Shown: positions 48,955 through 59,340 of the stretch, piece after piece
Layout: each line of letters starts with the position of its first letter
Numbering within the stretch: the first letter of the stretch is position 1
Source: Pseudomonas sp. BCA17
GTDB taxonomy: Bacteria > Pseudomonadota > Gammaproteobacteria > Pseudomonadales > Pseudomonadaceae
DNA: 64,000 nucleotides
Direction: 5' to 3'
Assembly (NCBI RefSeq): GCF_004519405.1
Contig: NZ_SGWI01000004.1
Coordinates: forward strand, 62,001 to 126,000
Program-made: the position numbers and the translations under genes
The notes under the pieces: generated by a model
Seen by the model: the letters and a program-made list of their open reading frames with translations, nothing else
The model's database searches: none
Told to the model about the DNA's origin: nothing

Positions 48955-51786
48955 TTAAACAGTGAAAGCATCTTGCAGCAGTTTTTCCTGCTGCTCGGCG
49001 TGCATCGACGCATAACCACACGCAGGCGCAGCAGAAGCATCGCGACCGGCGTATTCCAGGCCCAGGGCCTTGTTGTGGTTACCGATGCTGCGACGCAGGT
49101 GATGCTGGCTGCTGTACCACGCGCCCTGGTTCATCGGCTCTTCCTGGCACCACACCACATTGGTGAGGTTGGTGTAAGGCGCGATGGCCTCCATCAGGTC
49201 GTCTTCCGGGAACGGGTAAAGCTGCTCGATACGCACAATGGCGATGTCTTCGCGGCCTTCGGCACGGCGCTTTTCCAGCAGATCGTAGTAAACCTTGCCA
49301 CTGCACAGGATCAGGCGAGTGACCTTGGCGGCGTCCAGGGTGTCGATTTCTGGAATCACGGTCTGGAACGAACCATCGGCCAGATCTTCCAGGGTCGAGA
49401 TGGCCAATTTGTGACGCAACAGCGATTTCGGGGTCAGCACTACCAGCGGCTTGCGCAGCGGGCGGATCACCTGGCGACGCAGCAAGTGGTAGATCTGGGC
49501 CGGGGTAGTCGGCACGCACACCTGAATGTTGTGCTCGGCGCACAGCTGCAGGTAACGCTCCAGACGGGCCGAAGAGTGCTCCGGACCCTGACCTTCATAA
49601 CCGTGTGGCAGCAACATGGTCAGACCGCACAGGCGGCCCCACTTGTGCTCACCGCTGGTGATGAACTGGTCGATCACCACCTGGGCACCGTTGGCGAAGT
49701 CACCGAACTGGGCTTCCCAGATCACCAGCGCGTTTGGCGTGGTGGTGGAATAACCGTATTCGAATGCCAGTACGGCCTCTTCGGACAGGAACGAATCGTA
49801 CAGGTCGAAACGTGGCTGGCCTTCGTACAGGTGCTGCAACGGAATGTAGGTGCCCGCGTCTTTCTGGTTGTGCAATACCGCGTGACGGTGCGAGAACGTA
49901 CCACGGCCGATGTCCTGGCCGGTCATGCGGATCGGGTGACCTTCGAACGCCAGGGTCGCGTACGCCATGGTCTCAGCGTAACCCCAGTTGATCGGCAGGC
50001 CACCGGCTTGCATCTTTTGACGGTCTTCGTAGATCTTCGCAACCTGGCGCTGCACCACGAAGCCTTCCGGGATTTCCAGCAGCTTGGCGGACAGTTCCTG
50101 CAGGGTTTTCAGATCAAACGAGGTGTCGTGACGCGCAGTCCAGGCGTGGCCCAGGTACGGACGCCAGTCAACGAACAGTTCTTTGTTCGGCTCTTTGACC
50201 AGGCTTTTTACTACATGCAGACCGTTATCCAGCGCGTTGCGGTATTCATCGACTTTCGCCTGAACACGCGCATCGTCGACCACACCGGCCTTGATCAGGC
50301 TGTCGGCGTACAGTTCACGGGTGGTGCGCTGCTTGGTGATCTGCTGGTACATCAACGGCTGGGTGCCGCTAGGCTCATCCGCTTCGTTGTGACCGCGACG
50401 GCGGTAGCAAACCAAGTCGATGACCACGTCACGCTTGAACTGCATGCGGTAGTCGATCGCGAGCTGGGTCACGAACAGCACGGCTTCCGGATCATCACCA
50501 TTCACATGGAGGATCGGCGCCTGGATCATCTTGGCAACGTCGGTGGCGTACTCGGTGGAACGCGCGTCCAACGGGTTGCTGATGGTGAAGCCCACCTGGT
50601 TGTTGATGACGATGTGAACGGTACCGCCGGTCTTGAAGCCGCGAGTCTGCGACATCTGGAACGTTTCCAGTACCACGCCTTGACCGGCGAATGCCGCGTC
50701 ACCGTGGATGGAAATCGGCAGGACTTTCTCACCGGTGGAGTCGTTACGACGATCCTGACGGGCGCGCACCGAACCCTCGACCACTGGAGAAACGATTTCC
50801 AGGTGGGATGGGTTGAACGCCATGGCCAAGTGAACTTCACCGCCGGTGGTCATTACGTTGGACGAGAAGCCCTGGTGGTATTTAACGTCACCGGAACCCA
50901 GCTCGACCTTCTTCTTGCCTTCGAACTCGTCGAACAGCTCACGCGGGTTCTTGCCGAAGGTGTTGACCAACACGTTCAGGCGACCACGGTGAGCCATGCC
51001 GATCACGATTTCCTTGGTGCCGTAGGAACCGGAACGCTGGATCAGTTCGTCGAGCATCGGAATCAGGCTTTCGCCGCCTTCCAGGCCGAAGCGCTTGGTG
51101 CCTGGGTATTTGGTGCCCAGGTATTTTTCGAGACCTTCAGCTGCGGTCACGCGCTCCAGCAAGTGGCTGCGGACATCGGCGGACAACACCGGACGGCCAC
51201 GCACACCTTCCAGACGATGCTGGAACCACTGGCGCTGCTCGGAATCGGTGATGTGCGTAAACTCAGCGCCGATGGTGCGGCAATATGTCTGCTGCAACGC
51301 TTCGTGAATTTCGCGTAGGCTCGCTTCCTCTTTGCCGATGAACAGGTCGCCGGCACGGAAGGTCGTATCAAGATCGGCATTGGTCAAGCCGTAATGATTG
51401 ATCGACAGGTCAGCAGGTGCAGGACGCTTCCAGAGCCCCAGCGGGTCAAGCTGGGCCGCCTGGTGGCCACGCATCCGGTAAGCCTGGATCAGTCGCAGTA
51501 CTTCAACTTGCTTCTTCTCGTGCTCACTGCTCACGCTGCCGGCGGAAACCGGTTGGGCGCGGCGCTGGTTCTTTGCCAGCAGCACAAACTGATCGCGAAT
51601 TGTTGCATGCGATACATCGGTGGCAGCGTTGCCGTCTGAAGACAACGTCTGAAATTTGGTGCGCCATTCTTCTGGCACAGCGTTAGGGTCGTGCAGGTAG
51701 AGCTCATAAAGCTCTTCCACATAGGCAGCGTTACCACCTGAAAGATAGCCGCTGTTCCACATGCGCTGCATCACGCTTTCTTGCAT
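48955..51786 (-). CDS. sucA: 2-oxoglutarate dehydrogenase E1
   Basis: A 943-residue thiamine-diphosphate enzyme that decarboxylates 2-oxoglutarate. N-terminal MQRMWNSGYLSGGNAAYVEE, the substrate loop GMAHRGRLNVL, the ThDP/Mg motif around GDAAFAGQGVVLE, and C-terminal HGYEGQGPEHSSARLERYLQ are all typical. GAGGGTG stands about 7 bases before the chosen ATG, which matches recalled Pseudomonas SucA. It follows sdhB after 261 hairpin-rich bases, so it may be read both from the sdh promoter and on its own. Confidence 0.98.
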   Translation of the reverse strand: MQESVMQRMWNSGYLSGGNAAYVEELYELYLHDPNAVPEEWRTKFQTLSSDGNAATDVSHATIRDQFVLLAKNQRRAQPVSAGSVSSEHEKKQVEVLRLIQAYRMRGHQAAQLDPLGLWKRPAPADLSINHYGLTNADLDTTFRAGDLFIGKEEASLREIHEALQQTYCRTIGAEFTHITDSEQRQWFQHRLEGVRGRPVLSADVRSHLLERVTAAEGLEKYLGTKYPGTKRFGLEGGESLIPMLDELIQRSGSYGTKEIVIGMAHRGRLNVLVNTFGKNPRELFDEFEGKKKVELGSGDVKYHQGFSSNVMTTGGEVHLAMAFNPSHLEIVSPVVEGSVRARQDRRNDSTGEKVLPISIHGDAAFAGQGVVLETFQMSQTRGFKTGGTVHIVINNQVGFTISNPLDARSTEYATDVAKMIQAPILHVNGDDPEAVLFVTQLAIDYRMQFKRDVVIDLVCYRRRGHNEADEPSGTQPLMYQQITKQRTTRELYADSLIKAGVVDDARVQAKVDEYRNALDNGLHVVKSLVKEPNKELFVDWRPYLGHAWTARHDTSFDLKTLQELSAKLLEIPEGFVVQRQVAKIYEDRQKMQAGGLPINWGYAETMAYATLAFEGHPIRMTGQDIGRGTFSHRHAVLHNQKDAGTYIPLQHLYEGQPRFDLYDSFLSEEAVLAFEYGYSTTTPNALVIWEAQFGDFANGAQVVIDQFITSGEHKWGRLCGLTMLLPHGYEGQGPEHSSARLERYLQLCAEHNIQVCVPTTPAQIYHLLRRQVIRPLRKPLVVLTPKSLLRHKLAISTLEDLADGSFQTVIPEIDTLDAAKVTRLILCSGKVYYDLLEKRRAEGREDIAIVRIEQLYPFPEDDLMEAIAPYTNLTNVVWCQEEPMNQGAWYSSQHHLRRSIGNHNKALGLEYAGRDASAAPACGYASMHAEQQEKLLQDAFTV

Positions 51787-52047
51787 GCTTGGTCACCCTC
51801 GGTTAGGGGACACCACCGGCGAAGACACCGAGTCTGCTTGCAAAAGGCCGAGTGCAGCGACCAAAACAAGCCACTTAGGATCACGCTGATAGTCCGGGTA
51901 CCAACCCGGATGCCCCTGCTTGTCTCATTTCTTCAAAATAAGAGCCGCGACCTTGTAAGTCGCTGCTCAGGTTAAAACTACGGCGCCGGTTGAAGCCTGC
52001 GCCGCAGCATCTACGGGCACAACGGTCCTGCTTTGCTACAACGTCGC
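51787..52047 (-). ncRNA. Hairpin-rich interval between sdhB and sucA (probable sucA-II-type RNA)
   Basis: Minus-strand RNA would fold at three places: CGGCGCCGG/CCTGCGCCG (51981-51989 with 51996-52004), GAGCCGCGAC/GTCGCTGCTC (51942-51951 with 51959-51968, one mismatch), and CCGGGT-ACCA-ACCCGG (51894-51909), the last one about 108 bases before sucA. No terminator T-run follows. A conserved RNA structure upstream of Pseudomonas sucA has been proposed in the literature; whether these stems are that motif needs a covariance search. Confidence 0.45.
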
Positions 52048-52752
52048 TTACACGCCGCTTTGCAGCAGCATGTTACGGATGTGACCAATGGCCTTAGTCG
52101 GGTTCAGGCCTTTGGGACATACGTTGACGCAGTTCATGATCCCGCGGCAGCGGAATACGCTGAACGGGTCATCCAGTGAAGCCAGACGCTCGGACGTCTT
52201 GGTATCACGGCTGTCTGCCAGGAAGCGGTACGCTTGCAGCAGAGCGGCTGGACCCAGGAACTTGTCCGGGTTCCACCAGAAGGACGGGCACGAAGTCGAG
52301 CAGCAAGCGCACAGGATGCACTCGTACAGACCGTCGAGCTTTTCACGCTCTTCCGGGGACTGCAGACGCTCGATGGCCGGAGCCGGCGTGTCGTTCTGCA
52401 GGAACGGCTTAACTTTCTCGTATTGCTTGTAGAAGATGCTCATATCAACGACCAGGTCACGGATAACCGGCAAACCTGGCAGAGGACGAACGATCAGCTT
52501 GTTGCCTTTAACCACGGCGGACAGCGGCGTGATACACGCCAGGCCGTTTTTGCCGTTGATGTTCATGCCGTCGGAACCGCATACACCTTCACGGCAAGAG
52601 CGACGATACGAGAAACCTTCGTCCTGCTCTTTGATCAGTGCCAATACATCCAGCACCATCAGGTCTTTACCACCGGTATCGACCTGGAATTCCTGCATGA
52701 ACGGCGCGGCGTCCTGATCAGGGTTGTAGCGATAAACACTGACTTTCAACAT
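52048..52752 (-). CDS. sdhB: Succinate dehydrogenase iron-sulfur subunit
   Basis: A 234-residue subunit with three Fe-S clusters: [2Fe-2S] at CREGVCGSDGMNINGKNGLAC, and the 4Fe and 3Fe clusters at CILCACCSTSCPSFW and CRGIMNCVNVCPKGLNP. It carries electrons from the FAD in SdhA to ubiquinone at the membrane subunits. The ATG at 52752 (MLKVSVYRYNP) has AAGGG upstream. An 11-base gap separates it from sdhA. Confidence 0.98.
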   Translation of the reverse strand: MLKVSVYRYNPDQDAAPFMQEFQVDTGGKDLMVLDVLALIKEQDEGFSYRRSCREGVCGSDGMNINGKNGLACITPLSAVVKGNKLIVRPLPGLPVIRDLVVDMSIFYKQYEKVKPFLQNDTPAPAIERLQSPEEREKLDGLYECILCACCSTSCPSFWWNPDKFLGPAALLQAYRFLADSRDTKTSERLASLDDPFSVFRCRGIMNCVNVCPKGLNPTKAIGHIRNMLLQSGV

Positions 52753-52763
52753 GGCAGCCACCC

Positions 52764-54536
52764 TTAGTAAGTCCGAATCTTCGGTTCAAACGTCGGAACC
52801 GTCTTCGGCGAGAAGTTAACGGCACGCTTGGTTACGCGCTTGTCACCCGGGAAGTACAGGGTGTGGCACAACCAGTTTTCGTCGTCGCGATCTTCGAAGT
52901 CTTCACGGGCGTGGGCACCACGGGATTCTTTACGAACCTCGGCGGCGATTGCAGTTGCTTCGGCCACTTCCAACAGGTTTTGCAGCTCAAGGGCTTCGAT
53001 ACGAGCGGTGTTGAACGCCTGGCTCTTATCGTTGATCTTGACGTTGGCGATACGCTTGCGCAGGTCGGCCAACTGGGCAATACCCTTCTGCATGTATTCG
53101 CCGGTACGGAATACACCGAAGTAGTTCTGCATGCAGCTTTGCAGCTCGCGACGCAGGGTAGCCACGTCTTCGCCATCGGTACGCGCGTTCAGAGCGTTCA
53201 GGCGCGCCAGGGCGGCCTCGATGTTGGCGTCGGTCGCGTCGTCGTACTCGATACCGTCGGTCAGGGCTTTTTCCAGGTGCAGGCCGGCAGCGCGGCCGAA
53301 TACCACCAGGTCGAGCAGCGAGTTACCGCCCAGGCGGTTGGCACCGTGTACCGATACGCAAGCCACTTCGCCTACGGCGAACAGACCATGGATGATCTCG
53401 TCCTGGCCTTCGGCATTCTGGGTGATCGCCTGGCCATGAATGTTGGTCGGCACGCCGCCCATCATATAGTGGCAAGTCGGAACAACCGGAACCGGAGCAA
53501 CCACCGGGTCAACGTGAGCAAAGGTCTTGGACAGCTCGCAGATACCTGGCAGACGGCTGTGCAGCACTTCTTCACCCAAGTGATCGAGCTTGAGCAGCAC
53601 GTGGTCGCCATTCGGGCCACAGCCGTTGCCGGCGATGATTTCCTTGACCATCGAGCGAGCAACTACGTCACGACCCGCCAGGTCTTTCGCGTTCGGAGCA
53701 TAACGCTCCATGAAACGCTCGCCGTGCTTGTTGATCAGGTAACCACCTTCACCACGGCAACCTTCTGTAACCAGTACACCGGCACCGGCGATACCGGTCG
53801 GGTGGAACTGCCACATTTCGATGTCTTGCACCGGCACGCCGGCACGCAGCGCCATGCCAACGCCGTCGCCGGTGTTGATCAGTGCGTTGGTGGTCGAAGC
53901 GTAGATCCGGCCTGCACCGCCCGTCGCCAGAACAGTCGCCTTGGCGCGGATGTAGGTGGTTTCACCGGTTTCGATGCAGATGGCGATCACGCCAACGAAT
54001 GCACCGTCGGCGTTCTTGACCAGGTCAACCGCGTAGTACTCGTTCAGGAACGTGGTACCGGCTTTCAGGTTGCCCTGATAAAGGGTGTGCAGCAGCGCGT
54101 GACCGGTACGGTCGGAAGCGGCGCAGGTACGGGCAGCCTGCCCGCCTTTACCGTAATCCTTCGACTGACCGCCGAATGGACGCTGGTAGATACGGCCTTG
54201 CTCGGTACGGGAGAACGGCAGACCCATGTGGTCCAGTTCGAACACCGCAGCCGGGCCTTCCTGACACATGTACTCGATAGCGTCCTGGTCACCGATGTAG
54301 TCGGAACCCTTGACGGTATCGTACATGTGCCAGCGCCAGTCATCGTTCGGGTCGGCGGAAGCGATGGCGCAGGTGATGCCACCCTGGGCCGATACGGTGT
54401 GGGAACGGGTCGGGAACACCTTGGTGATCACGGCAGTCTTGTGACCACCCTGGGCCAGTTGCAGCGCTGCGCGCATGCCCGCACCGCCGCCGCCGATAAT
54501 AATGGCGTCGAAGGAAATAGTTGGAATGTTAGCCAT
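52764..54536 (-). CDS. sdhA: Succinate dehydrogenase flavoprotein subunit
   Basis: A 590-residue subunit that oxidises succinate to fumarate. It shows the FAD motif [18 protein letters not shown], the covalent-FAD histidine in [11 protein letters not shown], substrate-site GRGEGG-like residues ([20 protein letters not shown]) and the catalytic Arg region ARSMVKEI. It is peripheral, on the cytoplasmic side of the inner membrane. It starts three bases after sdhD. Confidence 0.98.
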   Translation of the reverse strand: MANIPTISFDAIIIGGGGAGMRAALQLAQGGHKTAVITKVFPTRSHTVSAQGGITCAIASADPNDDWRWHMYDTVKGSDYIGDQDAIEYMCQEGPAAVFELDHMGLPFSRTEQGRIYQRPFGGQSKDYGKGGQAARTCAASDRTGHALLHTLYQGNLKAGTTFLNEYYAVDLVKNADGAFVGVIAICIETGETTYIRAKATVLATGGAGRIYASTTNALINTGDGVGMALRAGVPVQDIEMWQFHPTGIAGAGVLVTEGCRGEGGYLINKHGERFMERYAPNAKDLAGRDVVARSMVKEIIAGNGCGPNGDHVLLKLDHLGEEVLHSRLPGICELSKTFAHVDPVVAPVPVVPTCHYMMGGVPTNIHGQAITQNAEGQDEIIHGLFAVGEVACVSVHGANRLGGNSLLDLVVFGRAAGLHLEKALTDGIEYDDATDANIEAALARLNALNARTDGEDVATLRRELQSCMQNYFGVFRTGEYMQKGIAQLADLRKRIANVKINDKSQAFNTARIEALELQNLLEVAEATAIAAEVRKESRGAHAREDFEDRDDENWLCHTLYFPGDKRVTKRAVNFSPKTVPTFEPKIRTY

Positions 54537-54539
54537 GAA

Positions 54540-54908
54540 TCAGATACCCCAAAGAATCTGCACACCCCAGACGAAGTAAGCGAACATCGCGACGCCGCAT
54601 ACTGCCTGGAAGAGGAAACGTACTGCGGTCGCGGACTTGCCCAGCGCCATCGGCGTCAGGTAGTCGGTCGCGATGGTCCACATGCCGACCCAGGCGTGAG
54701 CGCCCAGGGCTACAAGGGCCAGCAGACTGAAGATTCGCATCGCATTGTGGGAAAACAGGCCATGCCATTGCTCATAGCTGATGCCTGGATTCGCGACGAG
54801 GTATCCGATCAGAAAAATGAAATAAGCCGCGAGAACGACCGCAGACACACGCTGCGCCATCCAGTCATAGAGGCCCGAACGCGAAAGGTTCGTAACGCTG
54901 GTTACCAT
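54540..54908 (-). CDS. sdhD: Succinate dehydrogenase membrane anchor subunit
   Basis: A 122-residue protein with three membrane helices (VVLAAYFIFLIGYLVA, IFSLLALVALGAHAWVGMW, FLFQAVCGVAMFAYFVW). It carries haem b-ligating His in ALGAHAW and the quinone-site YDWMAQR near the start. The ATG at 54908 overlaps the sdhC stop by seven bases. With SdhC it anchors SdhAB and binds ubiquinone. Confidence 0.96.
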   Translation of the reverse strand: MVTSVTNLSRSGLYDWMAQRVSAVVLAAYFIFLIGYLVANPGISYEQWHGLFSHNAMRIFSLLALVALGAHAWVGMWTIATDYLTPMALGKSATAVRFLFQAVCGVAMFAYFVWGVQILWGI

Positions 54909-55276
54909 ATCCAAACTCCTGCCAGAACGATCAGCACCACGGAAATGGCGATGATGATTTTCGAGCCCAGGCGGCCGCCTTCCAGCGTCTCACCGATACC
55001 CGCATCCATGATCAAGTGGCGCACACCGGCTACCAGGTGATAAAGCAGAGCGGACAGGAGGCCCCATGCTACGAACTTGGCCAGCGGGCTGGTCAAGCAT
55101 GCCTTCACCTCGGCGTATCCTTCCTCGGAACCCAGGGATTTGCTCAATGCATAAAGCATGATGCCCAAGCCCAGGAACAGGATGATGCCGGAAACACGGT
55201 GCAGGAACGACGTAACGCCGGTGATGGGGAGTTTGATGGTCCTTAGGTCTAGGTTTACAGGTCGTTGGCTATTCAC
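54902..55276 (-). CDS. sdhC: Succinate dehydrogenase cytochrome b556 subunit
   Basis: A 124-residue three-helix membrane protein. The signature SFLHRVSGIILFLG contains the conserved His-Arg-x-Ser-Gly of the quinone site, and LLYHLVAGVRHLIMD holds the haem-ligating histidines. A GTG start is used, matching the recalled N-terminus MNSxRPVNLDLRTIKLP. First gene of the sdhCDAB-suc cluster; its promoter lies in the 362 bases shared with gltA. Confidence 0.96.
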   Translation of the reverse strand: MNSQRPVNLDLRTIKLPITGVTSFLHRVSGIILFLGLGIMLYALSKSLGSEEGYAEVKACLTSPLAKFVAWGLLSALLYHLVAGVRHLIMDAGIGETLEGGRLGSKIIIAISVVLIVLAGVWIW

Positions 55277-55638
55277 GGCTTTTTTTCACACTGAAGAGCC
55301 CCTAACAATCAGGGCAAAGTTGTTGGGGAGTGCACTGGTCAGGTAACCACCACCCAGGGATGCGACCCCCATCAAATCAGGCCCAAAAGCCCCTGGCGGT
55401 CGGAGGCCGAGTATAGACAGTTAGGTTACTAATGACAACGCGCACTCCTCACCCGAATAGCGCATTGCTTTAACCGGATAAAAGGCGTAAATGGCAGTCA
55501 ATTTCCACGAAAAAGTACGGTTAAAGCCTTCTGGAGCAAGACTTTAGGCAAATTGACATCTGAATTTATCTCACTATAGTGGTGCGGGCCCTGCGTGGGG
55601 GGTCTGTCTGATGATTTGAAGCATAAATAGGAGGCCAC
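55277..55638. other. Divergent promoter region sdhC / gltA
   Basis: This 362-base region holds promoters of the TCA cluster (minus) and citrate synthase (plus). The gltA promoter is clear at 55553-55580. On the minus strand TTGACT at 55501-55496 could be an sdh -35, but no good -10 follows at normal spacing, so the sdh promoter is probably activator-dependent or elsewhere in the region. Confidence 0.55.
55553..55580 (+). promoter_or_regulatory. Sigma-70 promoter of gltA
   Basis: A perfect -35 TTGACA (55553-55558), 16-base spacer and -10 TATAGT (55575-55580). Start of transcription is expected near 55587, giving a leader of about 50 bases before the ATG, with AGGAGG in front of it. Confidence 0.85.
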
Positions 55639-56928
55639 ATGGCTGACAAAAAAGCGCAGTTGATCATCGAGGGCGCAGCCCCCGTCGAGCTGCCCATTTT
55701 AACCGGCACCGTTGGTCCCGATGTAATCGACGTACGGGGCCTGACGGCCACGGGCCGTTTCACATTCGACCCAGGCTTCATGTCGACCGCCTCTTGCGAG
55801 TCGAAGATCACCTACATCGATGGGGATAATGGCATCTTGCTGCATCGGGGCTACCCGATCGAGCAACTGGCTGAAAAGTCGGACTACCTGGAAACCTGCT
55901 ATTTGCTGCTAAATGGCGAATTGCCAACCGCCGAGCAGAAAGCCAAGTTTGTCAGTAACGTCAAGAACCACACCATGGTTCACGAGCAACTGAAGACCTT
56001 CTTCAACGGCTTCCGTCGCGATGCCCACCCGATGGCGGTCATGTGCGGTGTGGTCGGCGCCCTGTCGGCCTTCTATCACGACTCCCTGGACATCAATAAC
56101 CCGCAGCATCGCGAAATCTCCGCGATCCGTCTGGTTGCCAAGATGCCGACCCTGGCAGCGATGGTTTACAAGTACTCCATGGGTCAACCCATGATGTACC
56201 CGCGCAACGACTTGTCGTACGCGGAAAACTTCCTGCACATGATGTTCAACACCCCGTGCGAGATCAAACCGATCAGCCCGGTGCTGGCCAAGGCAATGGA
56301 CCGGATTTTCATCCTCCACGCCGACCACGAGCAGAACGCCTCCACCTCTACCGTACGTCTGGCCGGTTCTTCGGGTGCCAACCCGTTCGCCTGTATCGCC
56401 GCCGGTATCGCCGCACTGTGGGGCCCTGCCCACGGCGGTGCGAACGAAGCCGTACTGACCATGCTCGATGAAATCGGCGATGTCTCGAACATCGACAAAT
56501 TCATCGCCAAGGCCAAGGACAAGAACGATCCGTTCAAGTTGATGGGCTTCGGTCACCGCGTCTACAAGAATCGCGACCCGCGTGCCACCGTGATGAAGCA
56601 GACCTGCGACGAAGTATTGAAGGAACTGGGCATCAAGAACGATCCGCAACTCGAACTGGCCATGCGCCTGGAAGAGATTGCCTTGACCGACCCGTACTTC
56701 ATCGAGCGCTCGCTGTACCCGAACGTCGACTTCTATTCGGGGATCATCCTCAAGGCGATCGGCATCCCAACCAGCATGTTCACCGTGATCTTCGCCCTGG
56801 CGCGGACCGTGGGCTGGATCTCCCACTGGAAAGAAATGCTCTCCAGCCCGTACAAGATTGGCCGCCCGCGCCAGCTTTACACCGGCTACGAGTCGCGTGA
56901 CATTACCAAGCTGGAAGATCGGCACTAA
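55639..56928 (+). CDS. gltA: Citrate synthase
   Basis: A 429-residue type II (hexameric, NADH-regulated class) citrate synthase condensing oxaloacetate with acetyl-CoA. The N-terminal extra domain ([16 protein letters not shown]), the signature [20 protein letters not shown] with catalytic His, and [14 protein letters not shown] with the second His are present, followed by the catalytic Asp region NVDFYSG. AGGAGG lies just upstream. It is divergent from sdh and ends at a strong terminator. Confidence 0.98.
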   Translation: MADKKAQLIIEGAAPVELPILTGTVGPDVIDVRGLTATGRFTFDPGFMSTASCESKITYIDGDNGILLHRGYPIEQLAEKSDYLETCYLLLNGELPTAEQKAKFVSNVKNHTMVHEQLKTFFNGFRRDAHPMAVMCGVVGALSAFYHDSLDINNPQHREISAIRLVAKMPTLAAMVYKYSMGQPMMYPRNDLSYAENFLHMMFNTPCEIKPISPVLAKAMDRIFILHADHEQNASTSTVRLAGSSGANPFACIAAGIAALWGPAHGGANEAVLTMLDEIGDVSNIDKFIAKAKDKNDPFKLMGFGHRVYKNRDPRATVMKQTCDEVLKELGIKNDPQLELAMRLEEIALTDPYFIERSLYPNVDFYSGIILKAIGIPTSMFTVIFALARTVGWISHWKEMLSSPYKIGRPRQLYTGYESRDITKLEDRH

Positions 56929-56941
56929 ATCCCAGCCCAAT

Positions 56942-56972
56942 AAAACGGCCTCTTGATGAGGCCGTTTTTTTT
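56942..56972 (+). terminator. Terminator of gltA
   Basis: AAACGGCCTC-TTGAT-GAGGCCGTTT stem followed by an uninterrupted run of T, 15 or so bases after the stop. Confidence 0.9.
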
Positions 56973-56988
56973 GGGGCTGGGATTTAGT

Positions 56989-57118
56989 GAGCTGCAAGCT
57001 ATGAGCTTCAAGCTTCAAGCTTCAAGCTTCAAGCGAAAAAATACCCCTGCCTCTCGACAGGGGTATTTCCCTAAACTGTGTTGCCTCTACCTTTCAGCTT
57101 GTAGCTTGCAGCCGCCTC
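56989..57118. repeat. Inverted AGCTTGCAGC-type repeat with tandem AAGCTTC units, copy 3
   Basis: The left arm GAGCTGCAAGCTATGAGC continues into four tandem GCTTCAA units (57005-57034). The right arm ends CAGCTTGTAGCTTGCAGC, just beyond the actP stop. The actP terminator lies inside the element. Confidence 0.75.
57036..57070 (-). terminator. Terminator of actP
   Basis: AAATACCCCTG / CAGGGGTATTT, 11-bp perfect stem with an 8-base loop. On the minus strand it is followed by TTTTTCGC. Confidence 0.8.
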
Positions 57119-58775
57119 AATGACTCACCGCCCCACTCGCCCCCAGGCCAGTCTGCGAACGTACAAACTGCGGGAAGAACAGTGCACGCTCTTTTTCTGC
57201 CGCCGCCGACTTGTCGGTGATGGAGAAGAACCAGATGCCGATGAACGCGATGATCATCGAGAACAGCGCCGGGTATTCATACGGGAAAATGGCTTTTTCA
57301 TGGTGCAGGATCGAGACCCAGATGGTCGGGCCCAGGATCATCAGGCCGACAGCACTGATCAGCCCCAGCCACCCACCGATCATCGCGCCACGGGTAGTGA
57401 GCTTTTTCCAAAACATGGAAAGCAGCAGTACCGGGAAGTTACAGCTGGCGGCAATGGAGAACGCCAGGCCGACCATGAACGCGATGTTCTGGCTTTCGAA
57501 CAGGATACCCAGGCCGATCGCTAGGACACCCAGGGCCACCGTGGTGATCTTCGACACGCGAATCTCATCTTTCTCGTTGGCCTTGCCCTTCTTGATCACA
57601 CTGGCGTAAAGGTCGTGGGACACCGCCGACGCACCGGCCAGGGTCAGACCGGCAACCACTGCCAGGATGGTGGCGAAGGCCACGGCCGAGATGAAGCCCA
57701 GGAAGATACTGCCACCCACCGCATTGGCCAGGTGCACCGCCGCCATGTTGTTACCACCCAACAAGGCGCCTGCCGCATCTTTGAACGCCGGGTTGGTGCT
57801 GACCAGCAGGATCGCGCCGAAGCCGATGATGAAGGTCAGGATATAGAAGTAGCCGATGAAGCCGGTGGCATAGAGCACACTCTTACGCGCTTCCTTGGCG
57901 TCGCTTACAGTGAAGAAGCGCATCAGGATGTGCGGCAGGCCGGCGGTCCCGAACATCAGGGCCAGGCCAAGGGAGAAGGCGGAGATCGGGTCTTTTACCA
58001 GGCCGCCGGGGCTCATGATCGCTTCACCTTTGGGGTGAACCTTGATCGCCTCGGAGAACAGTGTATTGAAGTCGAAGTTGACATGCTTCATCACCATCAG
58101 CGCCATGAACGAGGCACCGGACAGCAACAGCACCGCCTTGATGATCTGCACCCAGGTGGTCGCCAGCATGCCACCGAACAGCACATACAGGCACATCAGG
58201 ATACCCACCAGGATCACCGCCACGTGGTAATCCAGGCCGAACAGCAATTGAATCAGCTTGCCCGCGCCCACCATCTGCGCGATCAAGTAGAACGCCACCA
58301 CCACCAGCGAGCCGCAGGCCGACAGGCTGCGGATCTGGGTTTGGCCCAGGCGATAGGACGCTACGTCGGCAAAGGTGTACTTGCCCAGGTTGCGCAAGCG
58401 CTCGGCGATCAGGAACAAAATGATTGGCCAGCCCACGAGGAAGCCGATCGAGTAGATCAGCCCGTCATAACCGGAGGCGTAGACCAGCGCGGAGATGCCC
58501 AGGAACGAGGCTGCCGACATATAGTCACCGGCAATCGCCAGGCCATTCTGGAATCCGGTGATCTTGCCGCCGGCCGCGTAGTAGTCCGCCGCCGACTTGT
58601 TGCGCTTGGACGCCCAGTAAGTGATACAGAGAGTGGCACCGACAAATGCGATAAACATCACGATGGCCGAGATGTTCAGCGGTTGCTTGTGCACTTCGCC
58701 TGTCAGTGCGTCGGCCGCCCAAACAGCCGGAGCAAACAGCGAAGCACCGAATACTGCCAATAGACGCCGGATCAT
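57117..58775 (-). CDS. actP: Cation/acetate symporter
   Basis: A 552-residue member of the sodium:solute symporter family with a signal-like N-terminus ([16 protein letters not shown]) and about thirteen helices. Features seen are [25 protein letters not shown] after the first helices and the [19 protein letters not shown] segment typical of ActP. It takes up acetate and other short acids, feeding acetyl-CoA to the nearby TCA genes. Its start overlaps the DUF485 gene stop by four bases, the usual YjcH-ActP pairing. Confidence 0.95.
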   Translation of the reverse strand: MIRRLLAVFGASLFAPAVWAADALTGEVHKQPLNISAIVMFIAFVGATLCITYWASKRNKSAADYYAAGGKITGFQNGLAIAGDYMSAASFLGISALVYASGYDGLIYSIGFLVGWPIILFLIAERLRNLGKYTFADVASYRLGQTQIRSLSACGSLVVVAFYLIAQMVGAGKLIQLLFGLDYHVAVILVGILMCLYVLFGGMLATTWVQIIKAVLLLSGASFMALMVMKHVNFDFNTLFSEAIKVHPKGEAIMSPGGLVKDPISAFSLGLALMFGTAGLPHILMRFFTVSDAKEARKSVLYATGFIGYFYILTFIIGFGAILLVSTNPAFKDAAGALLGGNNMAAVHLANAVGGSIFLGFISAVAFATILAVVAGLTLAGASAVSHDLYASVIKKGKANEKDEIRVSKITTVALGVLAIGLGILFESQNIAFMVGLAFSIAASCNFPVLLLSMFWKKLTTRGAMIGGWLGLISAVGLMILGPTIWVSILHHEKAIFPYEYPALFSMIIAFIGIWFFSITDKSAAAEKERALFFPQFVRSQTGLGASGAVSH

Positions 58776-59083
58776 TGCGCAGCCTCCTTGAGAATCGCAT
58801 TGTTCAGGTCGTCAAATTCGCCATTGGCCCGGCGCACATAGATGCCGGTCAGGATGAAAGCGGACACAATCAAACCGACGCCCAGTGGGATGCCCCAGGT
58901 AATCGAGGAACCAGGACTGATCTTGGCCCCCAGTACTTGTGGCCCATAGGCAATCAACAGGATGAAAGCGGAGTAAAGCCCAAGCATGATCGCCGAGAGA
59001 ATCCAGGCGAACCTTTCCCTTTTTCTCACCAGCTCCTTGAAGCGCGGGCTGTTTTGAATCGAGAGGTAAATGCTGTCGTTCAT
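58772..59083 (-). CDS. DUF485 membrane protein (YjcH-like partner of ActP)
   Basis: A 103-residue protein with two helices ([20 protein letters not shown] and [21 protein letters not shown]). The motif [16 protein letters not shown] near the N-terminus is typical of DUF485. It is always found next to acetate symporters and coupled here by an ATGA overlap. Its exact role is unknown, perhaps an accessory subunit. Confidence 0.92.
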   Translation of the reverse strand: MNDSIYLSIQNSPRFKELVRKRERFAWILSAIMLGLYSAFILLIAYGPQVLGAKISPGSSITWGIPLGVGLIVSAFILTGIYVRRANGEFDDLNNAILKEAAQ

Positions 59084-59232
59084 TGTTTTTATCCTCGCAG
59101 CACAGCTTTTTATTATTGGAACGTATCCACTGTATGCGGCTCTGGAACAGGTGCCAGACGACCTTAGTATTAGAGGGAGTGTAGCGAGGGTTTGCGGGGG
59201 TGCAGAAAGATTTGCGGGGGTGCGAAATAAAT

Positions 59233-59317
59233 GTGGGAGGAGGCTTGCCCCGGTAGCGGTGGACCCGTCAGATCATCAGCGACTGACATACCGCTATCGG
59301 GGCAAGCCCCCTCCCAC
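59233..59317. repeat. Paired REP element of the GGCAAGCCCCCTCCCAC class
   Basis: Two 27-base arms, GTGGGAGGAGGCTTGCCCCGG.. (59233-59259) and ..CCGGGGCAAGCCCCCTCCCAC-like (59291-59317), are inverted with few mismatches. It lies downstream of the binding-protein gene and upstream of the DUF485-actP unit. Confidence 0.88.
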
Positions 59318-59340
59318 CGGGGTTGCGTCAAAGAGGGGCG

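Noticed and set aside
48973-51318. 781-codon plus-strand open frame
   Set aside because: Opposite sucA, with no recognisable domain and Val/His/Gln-rich composition.
52863-55040. 725-codon plus-strand open frame
   Set aside because: Opposite sdhA and sdhD; same shadow character.
57005-57034. Tandem GCTTCAA units as a CRISPR or origin-type iteron
   Set aside because: The units are seven bases with no spacers, lie inside an intergenic inverted repeat, and have no replication gene nearby.
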